Shown: positions 6,661 to 13,617 of the stretch, one piece after another
How the letters are laid out: every line of letters starts with the position of its first letter
Numbering within the stretch: position 1 is the first letter of the stretch
From: a virus
Virus record (IMG/VR): IMGVR_UViG_3300045119_000200
Span: 1-64,000 of that record
DNA length: 64,000 bases
Direction: 5' to 3' (one strand)
Position numbers and translations under genes: made by a program
Notes under the pieces: model-generated
What the model was told of the DNA's origin: nothing
Databases searched by the model: none
What the model saw: only the letters and a program-made list of their open reading frames with translations

Positions 6661-6680
6661 TTGTTAGACGACTCTAACAA
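6661..6680. promoter_or_regulatory. TTGTTAG palindrome, copy 2
   Basis: TTGTTAGA-CGAC-TCTAACAA, an 8-bp perfect inverted repeat just after the stop of 6372-6656. No T-tract follows, so an operator or enhancer site fits better than a terminator. About 400 bases upstream of the sigma-54 promoter at 7078. Confidence 0.55.
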
Positions 6681-6693
6681 TTAGCTTAAAAAA

Positions 6694-6711
6694 TGTTAGA
6701 CGAGTCTAACA
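6694..6711. promoter_or_regulatory. TTGTTAG palindrome, copy 3
   Basis: TGTTAGA-CGAG-TCTAACA, a near-copy of the palindrome at 6661, centre to centre 32 bases apart, about three helical turns. Confidence 0.55.
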
Positions 6712-6779
6712 ATATAGGCAGACCAGCCAAAGAAAGTAAGCAAAGAAAACCCAGAATAGAAAGTATACACTTCGTGTAA

Positions 6780-7010
6780 TAGGAATTAAATAGATTAGAT
6801 GATTATAATTTTAAATATTATACGGTAAGATTATAATATTACATATAGATTAATTGTATATACTTCTTCTTTAATTCAATACTTCAGAAGTTATAACATA
6901 CTATTCTTTATTATCGTAGAAGTATTATCTAATAACATCTATATACTATAATATTATATAATATAATAATATAAGATAATTATTCTATACATCAATTTGT
7001 ATTGCTTAAT
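6780..7010. other. Extremely AT-rich stretch
   Basis: This stretch is almost entirely A and T, with runs such as ATAATATTATATAATATAATAATATAAG split over 6947-6975 and no open frame of note. It could be a DNA unwinding element of an origin or a bendable spacer between the palindromes and the sigma-54 promoter at 7078. Confidence 0.45.
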
Positions 7011-7077
7011 CAACCTCAACCCCTTTATTGATCAAACTTCCGGCCACTTCAGTAATGAAATTCGGAAGTAAAATATT

Positions 7078-7092
7078 TGGCACGGTCTTTGC
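7078..7092 (+). promoter_or_regulatory. Sigma-54 (RpoN) promoter for the 7118 operon
   Basis: TGGCAC-GGTCT-TTGC, again a full -24/-12 match with GG-N10-GC spacing, followed by CTAAATT. The predicted start near 7104 lies about 14 bases before the ATG at 7118. The 14 bases upstream are the same as at the 6198 promoter. Confidence 0.7.
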
Positions 7093-7117
7093 TAAATTAA
7101 CATTATAAACTTTAAAA

Positions 7118-7306
7118 ATGGAAAACGAGATAAAATATCTTAATAAAGCGATCAAAGAAATCAGAGAAGGTAAGATTCATTATTCTCAAATGACATCTTG
7201 GTCAAAGAATAGAGATGAAGGTTATAATGATGGTTTAGAAGCAGCATCTTTGTATTTAGAAAAGCGAGTAAAGTATTTAAATAAAAGAATTAAAAATGGA
7301 AAATAA
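7118..7306 (+). CDS. Hypothetical early protein
   Basis: 62 residues, highly charged and helical, with Lys-rich ends; not recognised. It is the first gene of the operon behind the second sigma-54 promoter and overlaps the next gene by 11 bases. Confidence 0.6.
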   Translation: MENEIKYLNKAIKEIREGKIHYSQMTSWSKNRDEGYNDGLEAASLYLEKRVKYLNKRIKNGK

Positions 7307-7505
7307 AATATTAAGACTCGGAAATGTAGCTGATGGCTACGGAGCATACGGAATAATACTTGATCAAATATTCTCTGTTGAGAAAGTTGAAGATAATAAA
7401 TTTCGACTACGAGAAGAATGTGACGCTTGGTATTCAAAAGATCTGACCAAAGCAGAATTACTTTTAATGATCGAAGAACTTAAAAACTGGGTAGAAGAAC
7501 AATGA
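7296..7505 (+). CDS. Hypothetical early protein
   Basis: 69 residues beginning MENKILRLGNVADGYGAYG; acidic C-terminal helix. Not recognised. It overlaps 7118-7306 and the recombinase gene (by four bases), so the three are probably translated together. Confidence 0.6.
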   Translation: MENKILRLGNVADGYGAYGIILDQIFSVEKVEDNKFRLREECDAWYSKDLTKAELLLMIEELKNWVEEQ

Positions 7506-8200
7506 AAAAATACATAGCATACTACAGAGTTTCCACAAAAGAACAAGGGAACTCCAACCTTGGTTTATCAGCACAACGACAATCTGTTCAACAGTTTACA
7601 TCCGACGGCCAATTAATTAAAGAATTCCAAGAAGTTGAATCCGGTCGTAAATCAAATAGACCAGTTCTTTTAAAAGCCATTGCTGAAGCAAATAAATTAA
7701 AAGCAACTTTAGTCATTGCTAAATTAGATCGTCTGGCAAGGAATGTTGAATTCGTTTATGCTTTAAAGAATTCCGGAGTAGATTTCATTTGCGCTGATAT
7801 GCCTGATGCAAATTCTTTAACTATTGGAATTATGGCGGTCCTTGCTGAGAATGAAGCTAAAACAACTGCTGAACGAACGAAATCTGCTTTGAATGTAATT
7901 CAGGACAAACTGTCACGTGGCGAAACACATATTTCAAAAACCGGACAAATTGTCACAAAGCTTGGTGGTAATCATAGAATTACTTCTGAAGAAAGAAATA
8001 AAGGATCGGAGATTCTAAAGAATAAAGCGAATAATAATCAAGACAATATTAAAGCTTTCGCTTTCATCAATGCTCTGGTAGAAGCCGGAGATAATTTTAA
8101 AATAATAACTGATAAACTTAATAACGCTGGATTTGTAACTTCCAGAGGAGGAAAGTTTTACGCAGCACAAACAAAAAGAGTTTATGAGCGATTTAAATAA
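7502..8200 (+). CDS. Serine recombinase (resolvase/invertase family)
   Basis: 232 residues. The N-terminal catalytic domain is clear: YYRVSTKEQ near residues 7-15 with the nucleophilic Ser, a conserved Arg-rich helix, and KLDRLAR near 74-80. The C-terminal third is a helical DNA-binding part, shorter than in large serine integrases. Such enzymes cut and rejoin DNA at two sites through a phosphoserine link, giving resolution, inversion or integration. In this phage it could resolve genome multimers, invert a segment or integrate; no att or res pair was found. ATGA overlap with the gene before. Confidence 0.85.
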   Translation: MKKYIAYYRVSTKEQGNSNLGLSAQRQSVQQFTSDGQLIKEFQEVESGRKSNRPVLLKAIAEANKLKATLVIAKLDRLARNVEFVYALKNSGVDFICADMPDANSLTIGIMAVLAENEAKTTAERTKSALNVIQDKLSRGETHISKTGQIVTKLGGNHRITSEERNKGSEILKNKANNNQDNIKAFAFINALVEAGDNFKIITDKLNNAGFVTSRGGKFYAAQTKRVYERFK

Positions 8201-8525
8201 AGAACCAATAGAGATCAAGGATCAAGAAGGAAAGATAATCGGATGGATTGATTTCGATGAATGGAATCTTGAAAAAGCTTGGTTGCAGAAGAGACAGGAT
8301 GAATGGTTGGAAGGATGTTTGTTCGGTTTCCCTGAAGCAACTGAAGAAGAGAAATATATGCGAGGTATCTCCGGAGTAATCACCAAAGAAAGAGGTTTGG
8401 TATTCTGGCATGACGATGGAAAGTTCTATGAGCCGGAAATCGAATACCCTGCATTGAAAATCCCTTTGACTGAAATAACTGAGAAATTAACAGTAATACG
8501 AGGGGCCACAAGCTTCGATTTTTAA
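8184..8525 (+). CDS. Hypothetical protein
   Basis: 113 residues, acidic, Trp-rich, no membrane segment. Not recognised. It overlaps the end of the recombinase gene by 17 bases and is followed two bases later by 8527-8844. Confidence 0.6.
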   Translation: MSDLNKEPIEIKDQEGKIIGWIDFDEWNLEKAWLQKRQDEWLEGCLFGFPEATEEEKYMRGISGVITKERGLVFWHDDGKFYEPEIEYPALKIPLTEITEKLTVIRGATSFDF

Positions 8526-8526
8526 T

Positions 8527-8844
8527 ATGGGAGAAATAGCAGATTACTACAGAACTTGGGAGCAGGATGAAGATAGCTTCGTCGGACAAGAAAATAAAAT
8601 TCCAAGAGAAAAAATGGAGTCTATGTTCAATCCAAATTGGGTGACGTTACATGGACCTATTTGGATTACAGGCACTTTGAAAAGAATTCCGATACATAAC
8701 ATGACAACAAAACATATTCTTCATACAATACGCGCATGGTTAGGTTTAGGTAAAACAACTCCACCAGAAGGATGGTGTGGCGGAAAAGATATATGGCTTG
8801 ATTTATTAACAGAAGAATTATTAAGAAGGGATAAATTACGATGA
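8527..8844 (+). CDS. Hypothetical protein
   Basis: 105 residues, soluble, Trp-rich with an IPIHNMTTKHILHTIRAW segment. The His- and Trp-rich middle recalls a small phage protein family of unknown role; I cannot name it. It overlaps the next gene by four bases (ATGA). Confidence 0.6.
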   Translation: MGEIADYYRTWEQDEDSFVGQENKIPREKMESMFNPNWVTLHGPIWITGTLKRIPIHNMTTKHILHTIRAWLGLGKTTPPEGWCGGKDIWLDLLTEELLRRDKLR

Positions 8845-9209
8845 TAGGATTAGGAATAACAAGAATAGTTCTAATTGTTGGAAATTATGCTTATAAATTT
8901 CCAACAATAATTTATGGGATGAAGAATTTTTTAAATGGGTGTTATTCAAATTGGGCTGAAAGAAAATTTAATAAAGATTTTAAATCAGCTAATTTTGAAG
9001 AAAATATGATTGATTATGTTGCGCCATCAATATTTTGCAGTTGGTTTGGTTTAATACAAATACAGAAAAGATGTGATGTATTAACAGAAGAACTATCTAA
9101 CGAAGAAAAAATATTTTTTAATCCCGTTAGTGGCGGTGATAATAAGAAAGAAAATTTTGGTTTTTATATGGGTAAAAAAGTATGTTTAGATTATGGACAA
9201 AATGTATAA
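8841..9209 (+). CDS. Hypothetical protein with a kinase-like N-terminus
   Basis: 122 residues. The start (GLGITR..VLIVGNYAYKFP) resembles the glycine loop and conserved Lys of a protein-kinase N-lobe, a likeness seen in a common phage protein family. No catalytic HRD or DFG follows, so kinase activity is unlikely. Its codon use is more AT-rich than its neighbours. Embedded in the early operon. Confidence 0.55.
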   Translation: MIGLGITRIVLIVGNYAYKFPTIIYGMKNFLNGCYSNWAERKFNKDFKSANFEENMIDYVAPSIFCSWFGLIQIQKRCDVLTEELSNEEKIFFNPVSGGDNKKENFGFYMGKKVCLDYGQNV

Positions 9210-9387
9210 CACAACAGAAAAAGCGAACAACATAATTCATAAGTCCAGAGACTTCGGCACCAAAAGAGAATTGGCTATGGAACTGGGAATTTCTCGTCCT
9301 ACACTTGATACACGACTGGATGAATCAAGTAAGTGGAAGAAACTGGAAATCAAATGGATTGATAAACTATACAACGATTTAAAATGA
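9193..9387 (+). CDS. Small helix-turn-helix protein
   Basis: 64 residues. KRELAMELGISRPTLDTRL (about 24-42) is a textbook helix-turn-helix, with the recognition helix at SRPTLDTRL. A small DNA-binding regulator is likely. An alternative start three codons in (MYNTT) reduces the overlap with the gene before. Confidence 0.65.
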   Translation: MDKMYNTTEKANNIIHKSRDFGTKRELAMELGISRPTLDTRLDESSKWKKLEIKWIDKLYNDLK

Positions 9388-9824
9388 CACAACAGGAAAT
9401 TATACAAAGGATCTACGGAGAATATTATGAACATAATCATACGATGATTGATGAATGGGGAAGAATGAATGTAGAAAATGTTCGAACCAAATATGATGAT
9501 CAAAGCAAGGAATTCGAAATATTCTGTAGAGATCTTAGAATTAGAAAATTTGTTTGGGAAGGAATTACATATCTTCAACCTGAAGCATTATCTAATCTGG
9601 CTCCGGAACCGACTCCGCAGATGACTAAACAGGATTTGGAATTTATCGATCAAATAGCAATTCAAACAATGTTGTTTTATCTTCATCTTCAGCAGCCGGC
9701 ATCATTCAAAGATTCTCTCAAAGCCTCACGAGTTGCTTATCGTCAGGCTTTAGCTATGTGGGATGTCAAAACAAATGGTTTACAGGGCCTTGCAGACGAA
9801 GAAGGAATTAAAGTAATAGTCTAA
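9384..9824 (+). CDS. Hypothetical protein
   Basis: 146 residues, acidic and mainly helical, with a proline-containing linker (EPTPQM) near the middle. Not recognised. Four-base overlap with the HTH gene; last gene of this operon before the promoter at 9834. Confidence 0.6.
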   Translation: MTQQEIIQRIYGEYYEHNHTMIDEWGRMNVENVRTKYDDQSKEFEIFCRDLRIRKFVWEGITYLQPEALSNLAPEPTPQMTKQDLEFIDQIAIQTMLFYLHLQQPASFKDSLKASRVAYRQALAMWDVKTNGLQGLADEEGIKVIV

Positions 9825-9833
9825 ATTTTTTTG

Positions 9834-9841
9834 TATCTTTG
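9834..9841 (+). promoter_or_regulatory. TAnnTTTG promoter box
   Basis: TTTTTTTGTATCTTTGC: TATCTTTG 20 bases before the ATG at 9862. Confidence 0.55.
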
Positions 9842-9861
9842 CTTCAATAAAAGTTACAGAG

Positions 9862-10095
9862 ATGACTGAATCAAAAATAATCAAGATAAATTTAAAGAAT
9901 TTTGTCGAGGAATTGTTGATAGCGTTTTCATCAAATGATGAAGATTCAACAAAAGAACTTGACGAGAAATTCAAGCACTTTTATGCTTCGGAAACGGATG
10001 ATATGAAAGACAACGTGAAACATTACATCAAAGGCTGTAAGCTGGTTTCAGAGAATAAATGCCTTATAAAATACTTCGAACAATTTTCTATGTAA
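9862..10095 (+). CDS. Hypothetical acidic protein
   Basis: 77 residues, acidic, helical (FVEELLIAFSSNDEDSTKEL). Not recognised. A single-gene unit between two TAnnTTTG promoters. Confidence 0.6.
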   Translation: MTESKIIKINLKNFVEELLIAFSSNDEDSTKELDEKFKHFYASETDDMKDNVKHYIKGCKLVSENKCLIKYFEQFSM

Positions 10096-10106
10096 AATAT
10101 TATTCG

Positions 10107-10114
10107 TATATTTG
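10107..10114 (+). promoter_or_regulatory. TAnnTTTG promoter box
   Basis: TTCGTATATTTGCAAAAG upstream of the BIG_2 protein gene at 10149. Confidence 0.55.
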
Positions 10115-10148
10115 CAAAAGTAATTTATAATTAAACAAATTTAAAAAT

Positions 10149-10688
10149 ATGAGAAGTTCACTTAAAGCATTGAGACCTGTAAATCTTAGTTTAGTTGGAG
10201 CAATGGACCCAGCAGCGATTGGAGGTGTATATCACAAAGTTAGAGAATTAGAAGACAGATATGAAAACAGTCTTAATGCTGCCGGAGTAAGTGTAGGATT
10301 GACAGATTTGACAGCTGCTAAGTGTGTGATTACAGTTAATCATCCATGGAAGATTTATGTATTCAATTTAACGACAGTTTTTGCAACGGGTACATATACG
10401 TTCTCCTTTGTTGAATCGGCACCTAATACAGAATCGGTTGTGGATGTTACAAGCATTGATGTAACACCTGCTACTGCCACAATAGCTGTCGCTGGTACAA
10501 GACAATTGGTTGTAGCGTTTACTCCAAGTGATGCATCATCTAATGCTGTCACTTATACATCTTCTGATGTAACAAAAGCCACTGTAAGCGCGTCAGGTTT
10601 AGTTACCGGAGTTGCTTCAGGTTCAGCTACAATTACAATTAGATCTGCAAATGGTAAAACAGATACAGTAGCGATTACAGTATCATAA
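10149..10688 (+). CDS. Ig-like (BIG_2) domain protein, probable virion surface protein
   Basis: 179 residues. Residues about 98-179 form a bacterial Ig-like group 2 domain: a VTSIDVTPATATI start, a central YTSSDVTKATVS block and a GLVTGVASGSATIT block, all hallmark strands of the fold. The first 97 residues are unlike it and may bind the capsid or tail. Ig-like domains on phage particles usually decorate the surface and stick to glycans. Its own promoter and distance from the capsid genes are consistent with high expression. Virion location is inferred. Confidence 0.7.
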   Translation: MRSSLKALRPVNLSLVGAMDPAAIGGVYHKVRELEDRYENSLNAAGVSVGLTDLTAAKCVITVNHPWKIYVFNLTTVFATGTYTFSFVESAPNTESVVDVTSIDVTPATATIAVAGTRQLVVAFTPSDASSNAVTYTSSDVTKATVSASGLVTGVASGSATITIRSANGKTDTVAITVS

Positions 10689-10725
10689 CAAAATAGGTTT
10701 TGCCACCTCGCTTCTTCGGAAGCAT

Positions 10726-10797
10726 GCTCCGTTCATCTATCGGTTAGGATCTCAGGTTTTCGACCTGATCAGGCGAGTTCGATTCTCGCACGGAGTA
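10726..10797 (+). tRNA. tRNA-Glu (anticodon TTC)
   Basis: A complete cloverleaf: acceptor GCTCCGT/ACGGAGT, D-arm with ATCGGTTA loop, anticodon stem TCAGG/CCTGA around loop TTTTCGA, T-arm GCGAG-TTCGATT-CTCGC. The anticodon TTC reads GAA and GAG. CCA is not encoded. GAA is very frequent in these genes, so it may support late translation. Confidence 0.85.
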
Positions 10798-10840
10798 CAC
10801 ATTTTTTCATAAAATAGGTTTTTAAGATTAATACGGAAGG

Positions 10841-10869
10841 TGCCTCAGATTAAGTTCTGGGGCATTTTT
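10841..10869 (+). terminator. Rho-independent terminator
   Basis: TGCCTCAGA-TTAAGT-TCTGGGGCA (nine pairs, one G-U) followed by TTTTT. The T-tract is also the upstream part of the next promoter (TTTTTCGTATCTTTG). Confidence 0.7.
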
Positions 10870-10871
10870 CG

Positions 10872-10879
10872 TATCTTTG
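10872..10879 (+). promoter_or_regulatory. TAnnTTTG promoter box
   Basis: TATCTTTG directly after the terminator T-tract, 16 bases before the ATG at 10896. Confidence 0.55.
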
Positions 10880-10895
10880 TATTAAATAAAATAAA

Positions 10896-11447
10896 ATGAC
10901 ATTAGTGAATAATGGTTTACCTTATAATCGCAAAGGTCAGCCACTAAAGAAGATTCGGAAGTATCATAATGTGAGAAATACCAAACCTTTAGCTAAGACT
11001 GAGACAGAAAGGGAATATGATTTTCTAAAGTACATCAGAGTAGTTTTTAGATGGGCCACTGAGCACACTGGTTTATCAAGACCAGAGATTGAAGTAATTT
11101 TATATCTCTATTCCAAAGGAGTTTTTACCAAAGCTGAATTTGCGGACTATTATAAAACAATTGGTTTGACTACGAAAGCCAGATGGCAAAAATACATGGA
11201 TGATGGATGGATCAGAGAATGGAGAACCAGTAAACGGAATATGAAAGGGCTGTTTGATCTCACTAGTAAAGCAAAGATAGTATGCAGCAAAATGCATCAA
11301 ATGTGTGTTGGTGATATGGACATTCCGACATCACGAAGATCTAATCCAATGAATAGAAACAAGGATATTAAGATCAATGCACATTACACGAAATTGTTCA
11401 AGCAAATGAATGCTGAACGTAATAAAACAAAAGAGGAGGATGAATAA
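10896..11447 (+). CDS. Winged-helix-like protein
   Basis: 183 residues. The middle (about 50-125) looks like a winged-helix domain: helix with GLSRPEIEVILYLY, FTKAEFADYY, a possible recognition helix TKARWQKYMDDGW, then a basic wing WRTSKRNMKG. Similar to MarR-type DNA binders and to a conserved crAss-like phage protein, from memory. Basic tail. Single-gene transcription unit with its own promoter and terminator; a regulator of late transcription is one possibility. Confidence 0.6.
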   Translation: MTLVNNGLPYNRKGQPLKKIRKYHNVRNTKPLAKTETEREYDFLKYIRVVFRWATEHTGLSRPEIEVILYLYSKGVFTKAEFADYYKTIGLTTKARWQKYMDDGWIREWRTSKRNMKGLFDLTSKAKIVCSKMHQMCVGDMDIPTSRRSNPMNRNKDIKINAHYTKLFKQMNAERNKTKEEDE

Positions 11448-11464
11448 CACCCTCCTCTTTTTAT
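11431..11464. terminator. Bidirectional terminator
   Basis: AAAGAGGAGG-...-CCTCCTCTTT hairpin with T-tracts on both strands, between the convergent genes 10896-11447 and 11461-11952. The left arm is inside the coding end of the first. Confidence 0.7.
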
Positions 11465-11952
11465 TTTGAACCTTTGCTTAAATTACATTTAGCATGAGCC
11501 CATTGTACATTGTTTATTGAATTTAAACCACCTTTGATTAAAGGTATGATGTGGTCAAGATGTATTTTAGATTTATCTGACCAATCTAAAGGTTTGTTAC
11601 ATATTCCGCAAATTTCTTTTGGTAACAATCTTAAATTCCTTGCTGTGATCGTTCCATCTGATAATTTTTTTGATCTGGATCTTCGCTCACTTTTATAAAT
11701 TCTGTTTTTATCAGGATTTTTATCATGCCATTTTTTGTTTATTTTCGATCGTTTTTCAGGATTGTTTCTATTCCAAGTAGTTGCTCTTTCTAACGCTTTA
11801 CTATTATTTTTCGTTTTGTTTTGACAAATTCTACAATATGGATGATAACCAGATTTACGAGATTTATCTTTTGTAAATTCTCTTTGTGTTTTATGTTCTA
11901 AACATTTTTTACACTGAACTTTATCTTGGTCCTTTTTTCCTTCCGCCTTCAC
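11461..11952 (-). CDS. HNH endonuclease
   Basis: About 163 residues from a GTG at 11952. It has paired zinc-ligand motifs CKKC...CRIC, CGIC, then the HNH core HLDHIIP with GGLNSINNVQ and CxxC-like AKCN at the end. HNH enzymes nick or cut DNA; free-standing phage copies are often homing endonucleases. ATG starts at 12006 or 12051 would overlap the upstream gene by 86-131 bases, so the GTG is preferred, though not proven. It faces against its neighbours, as homing genes often do. Confidence 0.75.
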   Translation of the reverse strand: MKAEGKKDQDKVQCKKCLEHKTQREFTKDKSRKSGYHPYCRICQNKTKNNSKALERATTWNRNNPEKRSKINKKWHDKNPDKNRIYKSERRSRSKKLSDGTITARNLRLLPKEICGICNKPLDWSDKSKIHLDHIIPLIKGGLNSINNVQWAHAKCNLSKGSK

Positions 11953-12175
11953 CGGCTCTCCCTCTGTTTGTTGAAGATTTGACAAATCTATTAACCGCAT
12001 GATCATAGTCTTTATTTTTGATATCCTGCCCTTTCTTTTTTGCTTCAGCACGTTTCTGATTGGACTCAGTTCTTTTTTTCACCTGTTCCGGTCTTGCCCC
12101 AAGTTTTTTGTCATATTCTTGTTTTTTCTTTCTGGCTTCCGGATGGGTCTGATAATATTTTGTACTTGCTCCCAT
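11921..12175 (-). CDS. Small basic phage protein (THPEARKKK family)
   Basis: 84 residues, very basic and helical, ending in a Gly-Arg-rich tail. The opening YYQTHPEARKKKQEYDKK and KKRTESNQKRAEAKKKG recall a small protein common in aquatic and crAss-like phages whose function is unknown. RNA or DNA binding is plausible from charge alone. It precedes the HNH gene on the same strand and overlaps it. Confidence 0.65.
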   Translation of the reverse strand: MGASTKYYQTHPEARKKKQEYDKKLGARPEQVKKRTESNQKRAEAKKKGQDIKNKDYDHAVNRFVKSSTNRGRAGEGGRKKGPR

Positions 12176-12200
12176 AAAATTTTAACTTAATTATTTTTCG

Positions 12201-12208
12201 TATCTTTG
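12201..12208 (+). promoter_or_regulatory. TAnnTTTG promoter box (upstream of twin pair)
   Basis: TATTTTTCGTATCTTTGCAAAG. A second equal box follows at 12299. The first transcript would start with the hairpin at 12224-12265. Confidence 0.5.
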
Positions 12209-12223
12209 CAAAGTTACAAAAAA

Positions 12224-12265
12224 TTTTAACACGATGGTTATATTGCAATAATTAACGTGTTAAAA
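12224..12265 (+). other. Hairpin between twin promoters
   Basis: TTTTAACACG ... CGTGTTAAAA, ten perfect pairs around a 22-base loop holding the palindrome ATTGCAAT and a five-codon frame (MVILQ). No T-tract follows. It could be a 5' leader structure or a small RNA. Confidence 0.45.
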
Positions 12266-12298
12266 ATAGATAAATAAAAAGCAGATATGAATTTTTCG

Positions 12299-12306
12299 TA
12301 TCTTTG
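12299..12306 (+). promoter_or_regulatory. TAnnTTTG promoter box
   Basis: GAATTTTTCGTATCTTTGTAAAATAAT, 24 bases before the ATG at 12330. Confidence 0.55.
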
Positions 12307-12329
12307 TAAAATAATAAATTTTTTAAATT

Positions 12330-13085
12330 ATGACAATTATTGAAACTGGTAGCAGTGACAAATTATTCAAAAAAGACGGATATAATTACCGATTGGGTAT
12401 GTATGAAGTGTATTACACTACAGAAGCAGATGGTGTTACGGTGCTAGTTGGTATCAGACATATTTACGGAGTTCATACTCTTGTTTCCCCTATTGAACCG
12501 GAAGATTATCAGGTTAATGGATCAACATATTCTAGTAACGATTTAAATTTGCTTGTTTCAGATTTGAGCGAAGTGTTAGGATATAATTTTGGAAACAGTG
12601 GTGGCGGAGGAACCATTCCTACATTCCAACAAGTATTAGAAGCCCAAGATGACATAAGAGCAACTCTAGCTGTTGATACAACAAGTTATGTAAGAGGATC
12701 TCAATTGATTGGAGATTTATTAGCATTGAATACTCCAAGTAATGGTAGTCAGAGTTCAATAAGCGCGTTAAATGTTACAGCATCAAGATCTTATGATCTT
12801 CTTGATAAGTCTGGAACATTAGCAATGATTGAGAAATACACAACTTATTATGAAACATTAACTTCTGATATTTGGAGTGATAATAATTCCCCTGTTTACA
12901 GATTTACATTTTCTGGATTAACTTCAGATCCTACTGTAATAGAAGGAGAACCTTTACCAGCAGATCTTATTTCAGCTAATATTGGTGACCCTAATAATAT
13001 TATGATAACAAGATTAAACTATGTTAGAAATGGTAATGGTGTATGGAATGGCTATGTTATAATAGAATATTATAAAATATCTTAA
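12330..13085 (+). CDS. Putative tail-fibre or appendage protein
   Basis: 251 residues, rich in Ser, Thr, Gly and Asn with beta-type composition and a glycine hinge (GGGG near residue 91-95). The part after the hinge (TFQQVLEAQDDIRATL) has the coiled start typical of trimeric fibre modules. No enzyme motif. Its own promoter and terminator, and the nearby fibre-like gene 14930-16033, support a receptor-binding or appendage role. Confidence 0.5.
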   Translation: MTIIETGSSDKLFKKDGYNYRLGMYEVYYTTEADGVTVLVGIRHIYGVHTLVSPIEPEDYQVNGSTYSSNDLNLLVSDLSEVLGYNFGNSGGGGTIPTFQQVLEAQDDIRATLAVDTTSYVRGSQLIGDLLALNTPSNGSQSSISALNVTASRSYDLLDKSGTLAMIEKYTTYYETLTSDIWSDNNSPVYRFTFSGLTSDPTVIEGEPLPADLISANIGDPNNIMITRLNYVRNGNGVWNGYVIIEYYKIS

Positions 13086-13089
13086 CACT

Positions 13090-13122
13090 AATAGGTAGGT
13101 GTAAAAGCCTACCTATTTTAAT
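13090..13122 (+). terminator. Rho-independent terminator
   Basis: AATAGGTAGG-TGTAAAAG-CCTACCTATT, ten pairs, then a T-rich TTAATTTT. Confidence 0.65.
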
Positions 13123-13131
13123 TTTATATAA

Positions 13132-13617
13132 ATGGATAATATAACAAAACAAAGAATAGAAAAACTTCATCCTAGTGTTAGGAATGAGATTTTACAAATA
13201 GTATCAGAATGCGATAAAGCATTGACAGGCAGAGCCAAAGTAAGAATCGCACAAGGAATGAGAACCTTTGCTGAACAAGATGCTTTGTATAAACAAAGAC
13301 CAAAAGTAACGAATGCTAAAGGTGGTCAAAGTATTCATAATTATGGATTAGCAGTAGACATCGTTTTAATTATTGATGGTAAAACAGCAAGTTGGGATAC
13401 AGCTAAAGATTGGGATAACGATAAAATATCCGATTGGATGGAAGTCGTAAAGATCTTTAAATCCCATGGTTGGAATTGGGGAGGCGATTGGAAATCATTC
13501 AAAGATCTTCCTCACTTTGAGAAAGCTGTATTTGTAGTAAAAGGAAAACAAATTAAAACCGATTGGAAAAATCTTAAAGATCTTCCAAGAGATAAAGACG
13601 GATACATAATTCAATAG
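13132..13617 (+). CDS. Endolysin, M15-type peptidase
   Basis: 161 residues. It has the zinc-peptidase signature of the VanY/L-alanyl-D-glutamate peptidase group: a Gly-Met-Arg-Thr-x-x-Glu-Gln segment, QSIHNYGLAVDI (SxHxxGxAxD) with His and Asp ligands, and PHFE near the end. Such enzymes cut peptide bridges in peptidoglycan. No signal sequence, so release through the holin encoded next door is expected. First gene of the lysis cassette. Confidence 0.85.
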   Translation: MDNITKQRIEKLHPSVRNEILQIVSECDKALTGRAKVRIAQGMRTFAEQDALYKQRPKVTNAKGGQSIHNYGLAVDIVLIIDGKTASWDTAKDWDNDKISDWMEVVKIFKSHGWNWGGDWKSFKDLPHFEKAVFVVKGKQIKTDWKNLKDLPRDKDGYIIQ

